A stretch of DNA of 64,000 bases from Terrirhizobium terrae (GCF_030323265.1 NZ_CP104992.1:2455501-2519500); one strand, 5' to 3'. Counted from the stretch's first letter, positions 1-10,533 are shown. A program made the numbers and translations. The notes: a model not told the origin generated them from the sequence alone.

Positions 1-698
1 GACAAGGATGGCACGCTTCTCCGCTATGACGAGAGCTGGGGGCCGGTGAACCGCGAGGCCGCGCGTATCGCTGCCGCCGGCGATGCCGAACTCGAACCTC
101 GCCTGCTGATCGCCGGTGGCATGGACCCGGTCACGGGCATGACTATGGCCGACAGCCTGTTTGCAGCCGGCAATGCCGCAGAGATCGCCAAAGGCTTCGT
201 CGCGGCGGGCTCTCCCTCGATCCGATGACCCTTGCGGCGGAACTCGATGCGCTTTTCGTCCGCGCTGCCGAATTCTCCGTGCCCGTCGCTGATCTTGCGC
301 CATTATTCGCTGGGCTGAAGGCGAAGGGGCTGAGGCTCGGCATCGCCTCCAGCGACAACGAGACGGCGATCCGCCGAACCGCCGAACATTTCGGCATCGC
401 CGGCCATGTCGATTTTATCGCCGGCTACGACAGCGGCTTCGGCGCCAAGCCGGGGCCGGGAATGTTTCTCGCCTTCTGCGAGGCGACCGGTCTTGCGCCG
501 GCTGAAGTCGCGATGGTCGGCGACAACAATCACGACATGGCCATGGGCCGCGCCGGCGGGGCGGGGCTGAATATTGCTGTGCTCAGCGGAACCGGCACGC
601 GCGAGACGCTGTCTAAACTCGCCGATCATTGCCTGGCCGATATCACCGCACTCGAAACCGTCATCGCAGCTCCTCGCGAAATAATGGCAAGGGAATAG
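1..698 (+). CDS. HAD-family phosphatase, 5' end outside window, one frameshift
   Basis: This is the C-terminal part of a haloacid-dehalogenase phosphatase of the phosphoglycolate phosphatase type. The first codons read DKDGT, the catalytic motif I, so little of the N-terminus is missing. Motif II (GIASSDN), a motif III lysine (GAKPGP) and motif IV (MVGDNNHDM) follow in order. The frame that begins the gene stops at 226-228, and the rest of the domain continues one frame over from about 215. Adding one C to the run at 214-216 restores a continuous protein. The stop lies 5 bases before lpxK, so the two are probably cotranscribed in a lipid A region. The substrate cannot be told from sequence. 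Confidence 0.8.
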
Positions 699-703
699 CG
701 GTC

Positions 704-1747
704 ATGGTGTCCGAGGCGCCGCCCTTCTGGTGGGAAAAGGCAGACTGGCGCGCCTTCGCGCTCTCGCCCATCTCGGCGATCTACGGCAAGGTGGCGGGTC
801 GTAGGATGCGGACGGCGAAGCGCGCTTCCGCTCCTGTCCCTGTCATCTGCATCGGCAATTTCACCGTCGGCGGCGCCGGAAAGACCCCGACGGCGATCGC
901 AATGGCGCGCGCCGCTAGGGCCATGGGGCACAAGCCGGGCTTCCTGAGCCGCGGTTATGGCGGGTCGCTCGATGTCACGACGCTGGTCGACCGCGACCAT
1001 CACCGCGCCGATGCCGTGGGCGATGAGGCGCTGCTGCTCGCTGCCGAGACGATGACAGTCATATCGAGGCGCCGCGTCGAGGGTGCCAAGAGGCTGGCAG
1101 CCGAGGGTGCCGACCTGATCATCATGGATGACGGTTTCCAGAGCGCGCGGCTTCATCTTGATTATGCGCTGGTCGTCATCGAGACCATGCGCGGCATCGG
1201 CAACGGCCATCTCGTGCCGGGAGGCCCGGTGAGAGCACCGATCGCCGAACAGATGCGGCAGCTGTCGGCAATCCTCAAGGTCGGCAATGGCGAGGCGGCC
1301 GATGCCCTGGTCCGCCAGGCGGCCCGTGCCGGAAAGGCCATTTACGTGGCCTCTATCCAGCCGCATGATGCAAAGGCACTCGCCGGCCAGACCGTATTCG
1401 CCTATGCCGGCATCGCCGATACGGCGAAATTCTACCGCACGGTCGAGGCGGTCGGTGGCCGGATCGGCAAGACCCGTTCCTTCCCCGATCACCACTATTT
1501 TAGCGATGACGAGATACGGTCGCTGCTGGACGATGCCGGGCGCGAGAACCTCACTCTCGTCACAACGGCGAAGGATGCGGCCCGTCTCGCCGGGCATTCG
1601 GGCGTTGCCCGCACGCTCTTGGAGCGCTCGAAGATCGTGGAGATCGACATGGTTTTCGACGATCCGCGCGCACCGGCCGCGATCATCGAAACGGCATTCC
1701 GCAATTTCCGCGAACGCCGGCTGCGTGAAGGTTCGGCTAAAAGCTGA
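704..1747 (+). CDS. lpxK: Tetraacyldisaccharide 4'-kinase
   Basis: LpxK phosphorylates the 4' position of the tetraacyldisaccharide precursor of lipid A at the inner face of the cytoplasmic membrane. The 347-residue product has the P-loop signature [17 protein letters not shown] near residue 55 and the IIMDDGFQ motif near residue 145, both typical of the family, and a normal length. I chose ATG 704 because AAGGGA stands a suitable distance upstream. The same frame is open further upstream, but that stretch overlaps the HAD gene. The gene follows the HAD phosphatase closely and ends 7 bases before the convergent DUF2093 gene. Confidence 0.95.
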   Translation: MVSEAPPFWWEKADWRAFALSPISAIYGKVAGRRMRTAKRASAPVPVICIGNFTVGGAGKTPTAIAMARAARAMGHKPGFLSRGYGGSLDVTTLVDRDHHRADAVGDEALLLAAETMTVISRRRVEGAKRLAAEGADLIIMDDGFQSARLHLDYALVVIETMRGIGNGHLVPGGPVRAPIAEQMRQLSAILKVGNGEAADALVRQAARAGKAIYVASIQPHDAKALAGQTVFAYAGIADTAKFYRTVEAVGGRIGKTRSFPDHHYFSDDEIRSLLDDAGRENLTLVTTAKDAARLAGHSGVARTLLERSKIVEIDMVFDDPRAPAAIIETAFRNFRERRLREGSAKS

Positions 1748-1753
1748 GCGGGA

Positions 1754-1987
1754 TCAGGCCCGTTTCTGGTTAGGCAGGGCGCCGGCGCGCTTTTCGGCCT
1801 CGAGCGAGGTTTCGCAATCGGCATAGGCTTCCTGACGGACGACGCTCCAGTAGCGCAGCTCGTCGATGGGGATCTGTACACCGGTCATGGCGCAGACGAC
1901 ATAGGACCCGGCACTCAGGATCTGGTAGTCGCCGTCGAGATAGCGGATCTTGGCTTCGCGAAAGCCGCTTCCCTCAAACCGGTTCAT
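1754..1987 (-). CDS. DUF2093 family small protein
   Basis: This encodes a 77-residue soluble protein that matches the DUF2093 family known from Rhizobiales, with the core EAKIRYLDGDYQILSAGSYV and a central VCAMTG segment. Its function is unknown. ATG 1987 is supported by AGGAG eight bases upstream. The reading frame stays open upstream, but no family member is that long. The gene converges on lpxK, and 167 bases separate its start from the end of mutL, which is transcribed in the same direction. Confidence 0.8.
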   Translation of the reverse strand: MNRFEGSGFREAKIRYLDGDYQILSAGSYVVCAMTGVQIPIDELRYWSVVRQEAYADCETSLEAEKRAGALPNQKRA

Positions 1988-2154
1988 CCTGGGTCTCCTG
2001 CCGAAAAACATGGGCACACCGTCTAACCTGAACCGGGCGCCATTTCCAGCGATCGGCCCAAAAATTCGGAACCGCGCCGCGAAAACCTTAAAGCATGGCC
2101 TCCGATGCACAGGCTTTGAAGGTCCTTTGCCGCCGGTAAAACACCTTGGCGTAT

Positions 2155-4002
2155 TCAGCTTCGGCCGAACAGCCGCTCGATATCCGCGAGTTTGAGCTCG
2201 ATATAGGTCGGCCTGCCGTGATTGCAGGTGCCGGAGCCGGGTGTGGCTTCCATCTGCCGCAGCAGGGCGTTCATCTCGTCCGGCTTCAGTCGCCGACCGG
2301 AGCGGACCGAACCGTGGCAGGCCATGGTCGCGGCGATATATTCGAGCTTGTTGCGCAATCCGCTTGCTGTGTTCCATTCGGCGATCTCGTCGGCGAGATC
2401 GCGCACCAGCGCAGAGGCATCGACCTCACCGAGCATGGCCGGCGTCTCGCGCACGGCGACAGCACCCGGGCCGAAGCGCTCGATCGCGAGTCCCAGCCGG
2501 TCGAGATCTTCCGCATGGGCCATCAGCCGGTCGCAGTCTTCCTCCGGCAGGTCGATGATGTCGGGGATCAGCAGAACCTGCGAGGCGAGGCGGTCGCTTT
2601 CCAGCGCCTTGCGCAGGTTTTCGTAAACGAGGCGCTCATGGGCGGCGTGCTGGTCGACGATGACGAGCCCACTTTCCGTCTGGGCGACGATATAGTTCTC
2701 GTGCACCTGCGCTCGGGCCGCGCCGAGCCGGTATCCGGCGGCTGTCGTCTCGGGTGTATAGGCAGGCTCGGAAACAGTATCTGCCCGCGCGGTCGGCGCT
2801 GCGAAGGCTTCGAAGCCGGACTGGGTCGGGCGCGCCTGATAGGGCACAGCAGCAGCGAGATCGAGCGGCCGGGACACGGATGAGGACGCCGACCACGGCG
2901 CCTGGGGAGCGGAAGGCTGCGGCCATGCGTATTGCTGCGTCGCCGGCCTCGGACTTTCCGCAAATCCCGGCTGGAAGGCGCGCAGCATGGCGGCGGCCCC
3001 GGTCGTCGCGGCACGGTCGCCCTCCCGATGCAGTGCCTGCCGGATTGCGCCGACGATCAGCCCACGCACGAGTTGCGGATCACGGAAGCGCACATCGGCC
3101 TTGGCCGGGTGGACGTTGACGTCGACCAGCGCCGGGTCCAGTTCGATGGAGAGCACCGCGACGGGATAACGACCTGCCGGCATCTGCTCGGCATAGGCGC
3201 CGCGGATCGCCGACAGGATCAGCTTGTCCTGCACCGGCCGGCCATTGACGAAGGCGAACTGGTGGGCGGAGTTGCCGCGGTGGAAGGTCGGTACGCCGAC
3301 AAAGCCGGAAAGCGACACGTCCTCGCGAGCGGCCTCGATCTCGATCGAATTTTCCTTGAACTCCGACCCCAGCACCTGCGCCATCCGCGCCAGCCGATCG
3401 TCGCCGGTCGCAGGAAATTCGAGCGTCGAACGGTCGGAGCCGGAGAGCACGAAACGGATCTGCGGGAAGGCGATGGCCATCCGCTTGACGACTTCGGTGA
3501 TCGCGGCCGCTTCGGCCCGCTCGGTCTTCATGAACTTGAGACGGGCAGGGGTGGCGAAGAACAGGTCGCGGACCTCGACCACCGTGCCGGCATTGGCGGG
3601 CGCCGGCTTGACCGTGGAGGCCTGTCCGCCATTGACGGAAACCTGATAGCCTTCAGCCTCGCCCTGGCGGCGGCTGGTTATCGTCAGTCGCGCGACGGAG
3701 CCGATCGAGGGCAGCGCCTCGCCGCGAAAGCCGAGCGTGTGAATGTCGTCGAGCGTCGTCGAAATCTTTGACGTGCAATGGCGGCGGACCGCAAGCTCCA
3801 GATCGGCGGCATTCATGCCGGAGCCGTTGTCGGTGATGCGGATCAGGCTCTTGCCGCCACCCGCGGTGGCGATCTCTATACGGGTCGCGCCGGCGTCGAT
3901 CGCGTTTTCGACCAGTTCCTTCGTCGCGCTGGCCGGTCTTTCGATGACCTCGCCGGCGGCGATCTGGTTGATCAGGGTTTCTGGCAGGAGCTGTACGGGC
4001 AT
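2155..4002 (-). CDS. mutL: DNA mismatch repair protein MutL
   Basis: MutL couples mismatch recognition by MutS to strand removal. The 615-residue protein has an N-terminal GHKL ATPase domain with [11 protein letters not shown] (motif I), DNGSGM (motif II) and GFRGEAL (motif III), then a variable Pro/Ala-rich linker around residues 345-420. The C-terminal dimerisation domain carries [12 protein letters not shown], which fits the DQHAx2Ex4E nuclease motif, plus ACHGSV and CNHGRP metal-site motifs. This MutL should therefore nick DNA itself, as expected for a bacterium without MutH. Length and start (ATG 4002) are normal. Confidence 0.97.
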   Translation of the reverse strand: MPVQLLPETLINQIAAGEVIERPASATKELVENAIDAGATRIEIATAGGGKSLIRITDNGSGMNAADLELAVRRHCTSKISTTLDDIHTLGFRGEALPSIGSVARLTITSRRQGEAEGYQVSVNGGQASTVKPAPANAGTVVEVRDLFFATPARLKFMKTERAEAAAITEVVKRMAIAFPQIRFVLSGSDRSTLEFPATGDDRLARMAQVLGSEFKENSIEIEAAREDVSLSGFVGVPTFHRGNSAHQFAFVNGRPVQDKLILSAIRGAYAEQMPAGRYPVAVLSIELDPALVDVNVHPAKADVRFRDPQLVRGLIVGAIRQALHREGDRAATTGAAAMLRAFQPGFAESPRPATQQYAWPQPSAPQAPWSASSSVSRPLDLAAAVPYQARPTQSGFEAFAAPTARADTVSEPAYTPETTAAGYRLGAARAQVHENYIVAQTESGLVIVDQHAAHERLVYENLRKALESDRLASQVLLIPDIIDLPEEDCDRLMAHAEDLDRLGLAIERFGPGAVAVRETPAMLGEVDASALVRDLADEIAEWNTASGLRNKLEYIAATMACHGSVRSGRRLKPDEMNALLRQMEATPGSGTCNHGRPTYIELKLADIERLFGRS

Positions 4003-4097
4003 GGCTCTATTTTCGGGGATTCGACGGTCGGAGGAAAGGGTGGAAGACGATTATCCCTCGGTAATAGGGCGGCTGCGATTTGTCATTAATGGGGCCT

Positions 4098-4347
4098 TAA
4101 GAGAAACCTGATAGTCTCTAACTGTTGAAATGGATGAAACCGGGAGAGTCTCACTCTCCGCGAGCGACTGACGTGGCGGCCAGCTGGGCACCGTCACTTT
4201 GGTTCGGCCGCCCGTTGAAGACTTGGAGCCAGCATGTCCCACCCTACCGATCTGACCGGACGTGAAGGAAGCCTCGCCGATCGTGCGTGGGGTTGGTTGA
4301 CCGGGCGCGGCTGCAGGCCGGCCTGAAAGCATACGGAGTTTCATCCC
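4098..4347 (+). other. Structured leader with three hairpins
   Basis: The region between divergent mutL and the PAS-REC gene holds no conserved gene but shows nested inverted repeats. AGAGA/TCTCT lies at 4100-4119. A 7-bp stem GGAGAGT/ACTCTCC with a 3-base loop lies at 4143-4159. GGCGGCC/GGCCGCC lies at 4175-4212 and encloses a 24-base loop. A 30-codon open frame with its own GGAG follows. The hairpins are seen directly. That they form a regulatory RNA or a small RNA is inference. Confidence 0.4.
4234..4326 (+). CDS. Possible 30-residue leader peptide
   Basis: A short frame starts at ATG 4234, with GGAG six bases upstream, and stops 21 bases before the start of the PAS-REC gene. The product begins MSHPTDLTGREGSLADRAWG and has no signal peptide, membrane segment or run of a single amino acid that would suggest classical attenuation. 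It could be a translated leader peptide or chance. No family is recognised. Confidence 0.25.
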   Translation: MSHPTDLTGREGSLADRAWGWLTGRGCRPA

Positions 4348-6029
4348 ATGAATGATTTGGACTCGGCGGATCCGAACATTCAGTCTGCCATTCTGGAAGC
4401 GATGTCCGAAGGTGTGTCCGCGGGCGTGCTTCTATGTGACAAGAACGATCAGATTGTCTTTGCCAGCCAGCAGTTTGCAGCGCTCCTTTCGGTCGCGAAA
4501 GAACTGATGTCGCCGGGGACGCGCCTGCGTGATCTGCTCGTTGAAGTCTATGATTCCGGTATCCATCTGGGTACCGATGCCTACGGTCAGAGACGCACGC
4601 TAAACCGGGAAGGCTGGCTCGCCGAGCAGATTTCGGGAATGTGGAAGGAACGGGCCGAAGCGCTGGAATGCATCGGCCAGGATCGGTGGCTACGCATTAC
4701 CAAGCGTCGTCTGCCCTCGGGTTACGGCGTCTGTGTCGTCAAGGACGTCTCCGAGCAGAAGCGACGCGAAGACCAGTGGCGGCTCGACACAGAACGGGTC
4801 CAGATCACCGAGGAGGTTCTGGACAACCTGCCTTTTCCGATTTCCGTCAAAGACGGTAACGGCACCTTCGTCGCCATCAACCGGGCCAATTGCGATTTTC
4901 TCGATCTGAACGCCGATGCGATTCTCGGCAATAGTGGGGCCGAGATCAACCCGCCGGCGCTCGAGGAACGCCTCGGTCCGATCAATCGCCAGGTCTATGA
5001 AACCGGCGAGCCTGTCGATCTTCCCGAACGCATCATCCGGCCGGACGGATCGACGGCGATCGTCGTCGTGCACAAGTACCGCGTCGGCAAGCCCGGTCGC
5101 TACTATCTCGTGACGCTGAAACACGATGTCTCCGCACTTGTTGGCCAGGAAGGCGAGGGCCGTCCGTTGGTGCCGCTGATCAAGGAAGAAGATCTCGTCG
5201 AGATCGATCTTACCCGCAGGGAAGGTCCAGCGTTGCCGAAGCCCCTGTGCGGGCAGACATCGCCGATGCGAAGATCCTGATCGTCGCTGCTTCCGCGGAG
5301 ACCGAGGCCCGCGCGGTCGCGATTCTCGAGGATCAGGGAGCCGATGTTTCTGCCGTCTCGGGACCGGGCGAACTTGCGCTTTTCCTCCAGCTTGCGTCTG
5401 AATCGGACATACGTATCGATCTGGTTGTCGTCGATACTCGTGTGAGTGGCGACTGCGTACAGGTCGCCGATGCCCATGCAACGCCTGTGCTGAGGGTCGA
5501 TCCCCTTATGCTCAAGAACGATCTGCCGCTGTTTGTAAGTGCCGAACTCACGCGGGCCTCGGAGGAGATGATCGTATCTCCATCGGAGGACTGGCGTGTC
5601 GGCGCTACTGAGGAGGATCGCGGGATCGACGTTCTCGTCGCCGAGGACAACGAGGTGAACCAGATCGTCTTTTCCCAGATCATTGAAAGCTTCGGCTATC
5701 GCTATGCGCTCGCCGTGGATGGCGAAGAGGCGGTGCGCCTGTGGCGGCAATATTCGCCGCGTCTGGTGTTGATGGACGTCACTCTGCCGAAGCTCACCGG
5801 CTTCGAGGCCTCTGCTGCGATCCGCGCATTGGAGGGCAATGCGGCTCCTGTACCAATCATCGGCGTATTGGCCCAGGCATTTGACCGTGATCGCGAAAGC
5901 TGCTTCGGCGCCGGCATGGACGACGTGATCCTGAAGCCGATCAGCCCCGAGGCGCTCGACGCCGTCTTCAGGCGGTTTCTCGTAGACGCGGACGACCGGC
6001 GCGACGCCGATAGATTGATCGCATCCTGA
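4348..6029 (+). CDS. PAS-PAS-REC-REC signalling protein without kinase domain, one frameshift
   Basis: Read with one extra C in the run at 5242-5245, this is a single 560-residue protein. Residues about 20-130 and 150-270 look like PAS sensor domains. Residues about 307-410 resemble a receiver domain that keeps LVVVD but lacks the acidic pair. Residues about 427-545 form a full receiver with AEDNEVNQ, the phospho-acceptor in VLMDVTLPKLTGF and the lysine in LKPIS. The conserved Thr/Ser is replaced by Leu in PIIGVLA. The last receiver resembles those ending hybrid histidine kinases, yet no HisKA or ATPase domain is present. ATG 4348 has ACGGAG upstream. A GGDEF-EAL gene follows after 100 bases, so a link to cyclic-di-GMP is plausible. 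Confidence 0.7.
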
Positions 6030-6129
6030 GATCAATACGCGTCGCAGATTAGCACATCTGCGACTTTGCACGGCAAGGTTTCTTAATCTTTGTCAAGCAT
6101 TCTGCCGGCAATTCGAGGGCGGGATATTC

Positions 6130-7485
6130 ATGAACTCAGCGGTCAAACCATTGCCGCAGGTCAGCCAGAACGAGCTGCAGGCCATGGCATACAGCGATCC
6201 GCTGACCGGGCTCGGCAATCGCTACCGCCTGCGCGACAAGGTGAAGCTTCTGGCTGCCGAGCGCGCGGACGATCCCGCACCTTTCACCATCTGCATCGCC
6301 AATCTGGACGGTTTCAAGCCGATCAACGATCTGTTCGGTTCCGAGGCCGGCGACGAAATCCTCTGTCAGGTGGCTCATCGCCTGAAGGCCTGCATCCCGG
6401 ATGGCGCCACAGTCACCCGCCATGACGGGGATGAATTCGCCTTCGTCCTGCCGCTCGTCTTCGAGCGTCTCGGTGCCGAGCGTATCGGCCAGATGATGAA
6501 GGACGTTTTGTCGGCGCCCTATGATCTGGGTGACCGCAATGTTCGGCTTTCCGCCTCCTTCGGGTTCGCCATCTATCCCTTTGCCGGGGAGGAATTCGAG
6601 GAATTGCTGAAAAGCGCCGAGACCGCGCTTTATCGCTCCAAGCGCCGCGGCCGGGCGCAGATCACCGTCTATTCGACCGAAATCGCCCAGGAAATGCGGC
6701 GCGCGACGCAGATCGAGCAGGCGCTGCGCCACGCGATCATTTCGGATGCGGTCGACGTTCATTTTCAGCCGATCGTGCGCATCCGCGACGGCATGGTAGC
6801 CGGTTTCGAGGCGCTCGCCCGATGGAACGATCCTGATCTCGGTCCCGTCTCACCGGCAAGCTTCGTGCCGCTCGCCGAAGAACGCGGCTTCATCGACGCC
6901 CTGTCCGACACGTTGCTGCGCAAGGCGGCGGAAGCCGCACTGTCCTGGCCGCGCGAACTGTTTCTTTCCTTCAATCTGTCCTCGGCCCAGCTGATGGACC
7001 CCGGCACATCGGGCAATATCCTCTCGACGCTGTCGCGCGTCGGCCTCGATCCGCGGCGGGTGGAGCTGGAGATCACCGAGACCGCGGTCATGACCTCTGC
7101 CGACACGGCGGAGCGGATCATTTCTGACCTGAGACAGAAGGGCGTGCGCATCTCGCTCGACGATTTCGGCACCGGCCAGTCGAGCCTCGGGCGCCTGCGC
7201 GATTTCACCTTCGACAAGGTCAAGATCGACCGGGCCTTCATCTCCCGCATCACCTCCGACCGCGCCTCCGAACATATCGTTCGCGCCATCATCGCCATGT
7301 GCCAGGGGCTCGACCTCGAAGTTGTCGCCGAAGGCATCGAGGAGAAAGCGGATGTCGAGATGCTGCGCGCGCTCGGCTGCGGCATGGGGCAGGGCTGGTA
7401 TTACGGCAGGCCCAAGGACGGCGCCTCGACCCTCCAATATCTCCACGAGCACTACCACGACTTCATGATGATCGAGCGCATCTGA
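6130..7485 (+). CDS. GGDEF-EAL cyclic-di-GMP protein
   Basis: This 451-residue cytosolic protein has a GGDEF domain (residues about 15-180) followed by an EAL phosphodiesterase domain (about 195-440). The diguanylate cyclase signature is degenerate: TRHDGDEF, so the first glycine of GGDEF is Asp. The EAL domain keeps FEALARW, NLSSAQL, the ELEITE glutamate, DDFGTG, the KIDR lysine and the VAEGIE glutamate. The likely activity is therefore hydrolysis of cyclic-di-GMP, with the GGDEF part either weakly active or a GTP-binding regulator. It has no membrane segment. It follows the PAS-REC gene on the same strand and may share its signal. Confidence 0.9.
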   Translation: MNSAVKPLPQVSQNELQAMAYSDPLTGLGNRYRLRDKVKLLAAERADDPAPFTICIANLDGFKPINDLFGSEAGDEILCQVAHRLKACIPDGATVTRHDGDEFAFVLPLVFERLGAERIGQMMKDVLSAPYDLGDRNVRLSASFGFAIYPFAGEEFEELLKSAETALYRSKRRGRAQITVYSTEIAQEMRRATQIEQALRHAIISDAVDVHFQPIVRIRDGMVAGFEALARWNDPDLGPVSPASFVPLAEERGFIDALSDTLLRKAAEAALSWPRELFLSFNLSSAQLMDPGTSGNILSTLSRVGLDPRRVELEITETAVMTSADTAERIISDLRQKGVRISLDDFGTGQSSLGRLRDFTFDKVKIDRAFISRITSDRASEHIVRAIIAMCQGLDLEVVAEGIEEKADVEMLRALGCGMGQGWYYGRPKDGASTLQYLHEHYHDFMMIERI

Positions 7486-7602
7486 ACGGGCCTGCCTTAA
7501 GCACGATGACGGCGCATGGCGGATAGTCCGCGCCGCGTCTGGTCCTCGCCATGATTTGCCGCCTGCGCGATGATGGGTCTTTTGCTGGCGTGAGACCTTC
7601 CG

Positions 7603-9646
7603 ATGTTGACATCCAACGATCCCCTGCTACAGCCGTTTCAGCTCAAGCATCTGCGGCTGAAAAACCGCATCATGTCGACCGCCCATGAGCCGGCCTATTC
7701 CGAGGACGGGATGCCGAAGGATCGCTACCGGCTTTATCATCTGGAAAAGGCCAAGGGCGGCATCGCCATGACCATGACGGCGGGCTCGGCCAGCGTCTCG
7801 GCGGACAGCCCGCCCGCCTTCGGCAATCTGCTCGCCTACAAGGACGAGATCGTGCCGTGGCTGAGGAAGCTGACAGACGACTGTCATGAGCACGGCACGG
7901 CCGTGATGATCCAGCTCACCCATCTCGGCCGGCGCACCAACTGGAACAAGGGCAACTGGCTGCCCGTTCTGGCCCCGTCGCCGATTCGCGAACCCGCCCA
8001 CCGCGCCTTTCCGAAGGAGATGGAGGACTGGGACATCGAACGGATCGTCGCCGACTATGCCGATGCGGCGGCCCGCATGCAGGAAGGCGGCCTCGACGGG
8101 ATCGAGATCGAAGCCTATGGCCACCTGATGGACCAGTTCTGGTCGCCCGCCACCAATCGTCGCGAGGATGAATTCGGCGGATCGTTGGAAAACCGCATGC
8201 GCTTTTCCGACATGGTCCTGACCGCCATCCGCAAGTCGGTCGGCCCCGACTTCATTGTCGGCATCCGCATGGTGGCGGATGAGGACTGGGAGAAGGGCCT
8301 GTCGAAGGAGGAGGGGATCGAGATCGCCCGCCGACTTGTGGCATCCGGCAATGTCGATTTCCTCAATGTCATCCGTGGCCATATCGATCACGATGCCTCG
8401 CTGAACGAGGTCATCCCGATCCAGGGCATGCGGGCCTCGCCCCATCTCGATTTTGCCGGCGAGGTGAGGGCGGCGACGAAATTCCCGGTCTTCCATGCCG
8501 CCCGCATCGCCGATGTCGCGACCGCCCGTCACGCGATCGCCGAGGGCAAGCTCGACATGGTGGGCATGACTCGCGCCCATATCGCCGACCCGCATATCGT
8601 CGCAAAGATCATGCGCGGCGAGGAGGCGCGCATCCGCCCCTGCGTCGGCGCGACCTACTGTCTCGATAGAGATCTACGAAGGCGGTGAGGCGCTCTGTAT
8701 TCACAATGCGGCAACCGGCCGCGAGGCGCTCATCCCTCATGATATCGCGCCGGCCGAGAAGTCGCGTCGCGCTGTGGTCGTCGGAGCGGGACCGGCGGGG
8801 CTGGAGGCGGCCCGCGTGCTGGCCGAACGCGGCCATGCCGTGACGGTGCTGGAAGCGACGGGAGAGGCCGGCGGGCAGGTCAATCTCCTGATCCGCAACC
8901 CGCGCCGCAAGGAAATGGTCGGCATCGTCGACTGGCGGCTCGCCGAACTCGAACGCCTCGGCGTCGAAATCCGTTACGATATCTATGCCGAGGGTGCGGA
9001 TGTTCTGGCACTGGAACCGGATCTGGTCGTCGTCGCAACCGGCGGCTTCGCGCAGGTGCCGGAGTTGGATGCGGGTGAAGACCTAGTCACCAGCAGCTGG
9101 GATATCCTGGCCGGTGCGGTCAAGCCGTCGGGTCCGGTATTGCTGTTCGACGACAATGGGGGCCATCCGGGCATGAGCGCTGCGGAAGTGATCGCGGCAT
9201 CGGGTGCCGAACTGGAACTGGTTTCACCGGAACGGTTCCTCGCGCCGGAAATGGGCGGCATGAACCATGTTCCTTACGCAAAGGCCTTTGCCGAGAGGCA
9301 GGTGAAGGTGACGATCAACACGCGGCTCAAATCCGTCCGGCGCGACGGCAACGGCCTGACCGCGGTTCTCGGGTCGGATTACTCCGACGCCAATACGGAG
9401 CGGCGCGTGGCGCAGGTGGTGGTCGAGCATGGCACCCAGGCCAATGCCGACCTGTTTCTGGAGCTGAAGCCGCTGTCGCGGAATCTCGGCGCTGTCGACT
9501 ACAGGGCGCTGATCGCCCGCCAGCCGCCTCTGTTTGCACGCAATATGGACAGCGCGTTCGACCTCGTGCGGATCGGTGATGCCGTGTCGAGCCGGAATAT
9601 CCATGCGGCGATCTATGACGCCCTGCGTCTCTGTTCTCTCTTGTAG
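7603..9646 (+). CDS. NADH:flavin oxidoreductase/FAD oxidoreductase, N-methylproline demethylase-like, one frameshift
   Basis: The protein (680 residues after correction) has an N-terminal old-yellow-enzyme FMN barrel (residues 1-350; DGIEIEAYGHLMDQFWSP, RREDEFGGSLENR) and a C-terminal NAD(P)/FAD domain (VVVGAGPAGLEAARVLAERG). This is the architecture of 2,4-dienoyl-CoA reductase and trimethylamine dehydrogenase. The opening HEPAYSEDGMPKDRYRLYH and the ending resemble N-methylproline demethylases (StcD type) of stachydrine breakdown, which is a tentative call. The iron-sulfur region reads CVGATYC with a later Cys, so the usual second cysteine is Ala. One extra base at 8669-8674 splits the frame. 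Removing it gives CLDRIYEGGEALC. Confidence 0.75.
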
Positions 9647-9649
9647 GCA

Positions 9650-9679
9650 AAGAGAAAGGGCGGCGCCGCGGCACCGCCC
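9650..9679 (-). terminator. Rho-independent terminator of the PRC-barrel gene
   Basis: On the minus strand GGGCGG and CCGCCC form a stem that is followed by TTTCTCTTT. It lies 50-80 bases past the stop of the PRC-barrel gene and between two convergent genes. The plus strand lacks a T run after the stem. Confidence 0.7.
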
Positions 9680-9730
9680 CTCATCGTCAGTCTCGCCATT
9701 GGCGATGATCCACTCGTTCCGGGCTGTCGC

Positions 9731-10354
9731 TTACTTTGCGGGAGCCGTCGACGAGTTCGTGTCGCCGCCAGTGGAAGGCGTTGCCGGGGTTGCAGGCGTT
9801 GCTGCCGGAGCGGATGTCGTCGACGACGTTGTCGTCCCATCGGTCTCGGCCTGCTGATCACCCAGGGTCTTGAACGCCGGGGCCGCCTGCAGGGCCTCGG
9901 CTGTTTCGGTCGTGGTCAGACGCACTTCATTGTTGTTCTCGGCATCGCGGGCCATGCTGATCTTGCCCATCGGCAGGGCGACATCCTTTTCGCCGATACC
10001 GAGGAAGCCGCCGACACCGACCACGGCAGCGACGATGCCGCCGTTTTCTTCCAGAATGATATCGTTCACGTCACCGATACTCTCATTGTTGGAATTGTAG
10101 ATCTGCTTGCCGATATAATCGTTGGCGCTTACCTGCGTTTCCGATTGCTGGGTCAGGTAGGCGGCGTCACCGGTTGCCGGCATGTCGGAATTGGCCGACG
10201 GTGCCGGTGCCATGCCCTTCGGTTCGGCCGGGGCCGTCGGGGCGGCGGGCGTTACCGGGCTGGCGCCGTTGTTGTTCGACTGTGCGAATGCGGGTGCAAG
10301 CGCGGTCGATGTCATGAGAGCTGCGGCTACGAGTGCTCCAAGGGTCTTTTTCAT
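9731..10354 (-). CDS. Secreted PRC-barrel domain protein
   Basis: The 207-residue product begins with a clear Sec signal peptide (MKKTLGALVAAALMTSTALA, cleaved after AFA) and is therefore exported. A Pro/Ala-rich stretch precedes a PRC-barrel domain (residues about 75-150, with YIGKQIYNSNNESIGDVNDI and GVGGFLGIGEKDVALP). The tail is low in complexity and rich in Thr, Ala and Pro. PRC-barrel proteins of this kind are common in the rhizobial periplasm and their role is not settled. I chose ATG 10354 because the signal peptide starts there, with AGGA just upstream. The gene stands alone with its own terminator. Confidence 0.85.
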   Translation of the reverse strand: MKKTLGALVAAALMTSTALAPAFAQSNNNGASPVTPAAPTAPAEPKGMAPAPSANSDMPATGDAAYLTQQSETQVSANDYIGKQIYNSNNESIGDVNDIILEENGGIVAAVVGVGGFLGIGEKDVALPMGKISMARDAENNNEVRLTTTETAEALQAAPAFKTLGDQQAETDGTTTSSTTSAPAATPATPATPSTGGDTNSSTAPAK

Positions 10355-10533
10355 GGGATCCTGCCTCTTCTGTTTGTTCTTGTCGTTCAGCTCGGCCCGC
10401 GGTCTGTTTCTTGTGTTCTCACCGCGGGCTTCGATAGGCAAACAACGACAGAAGAGGTTTCGTTCCACGATTTTACGGACTTGAGAGGCGGGATTTGTGC
10501 CGATCTGGTGCAAACATCCCCGGTTTTCCGGGC

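Noticed and set aside
4051-4344. A 97-codon minus-strand frame in the mutL/PAS-REC gap
   Set aside because: No ribosome site and no conserved features. The region is better explained by hairpins and the promoter of the divergent gene.
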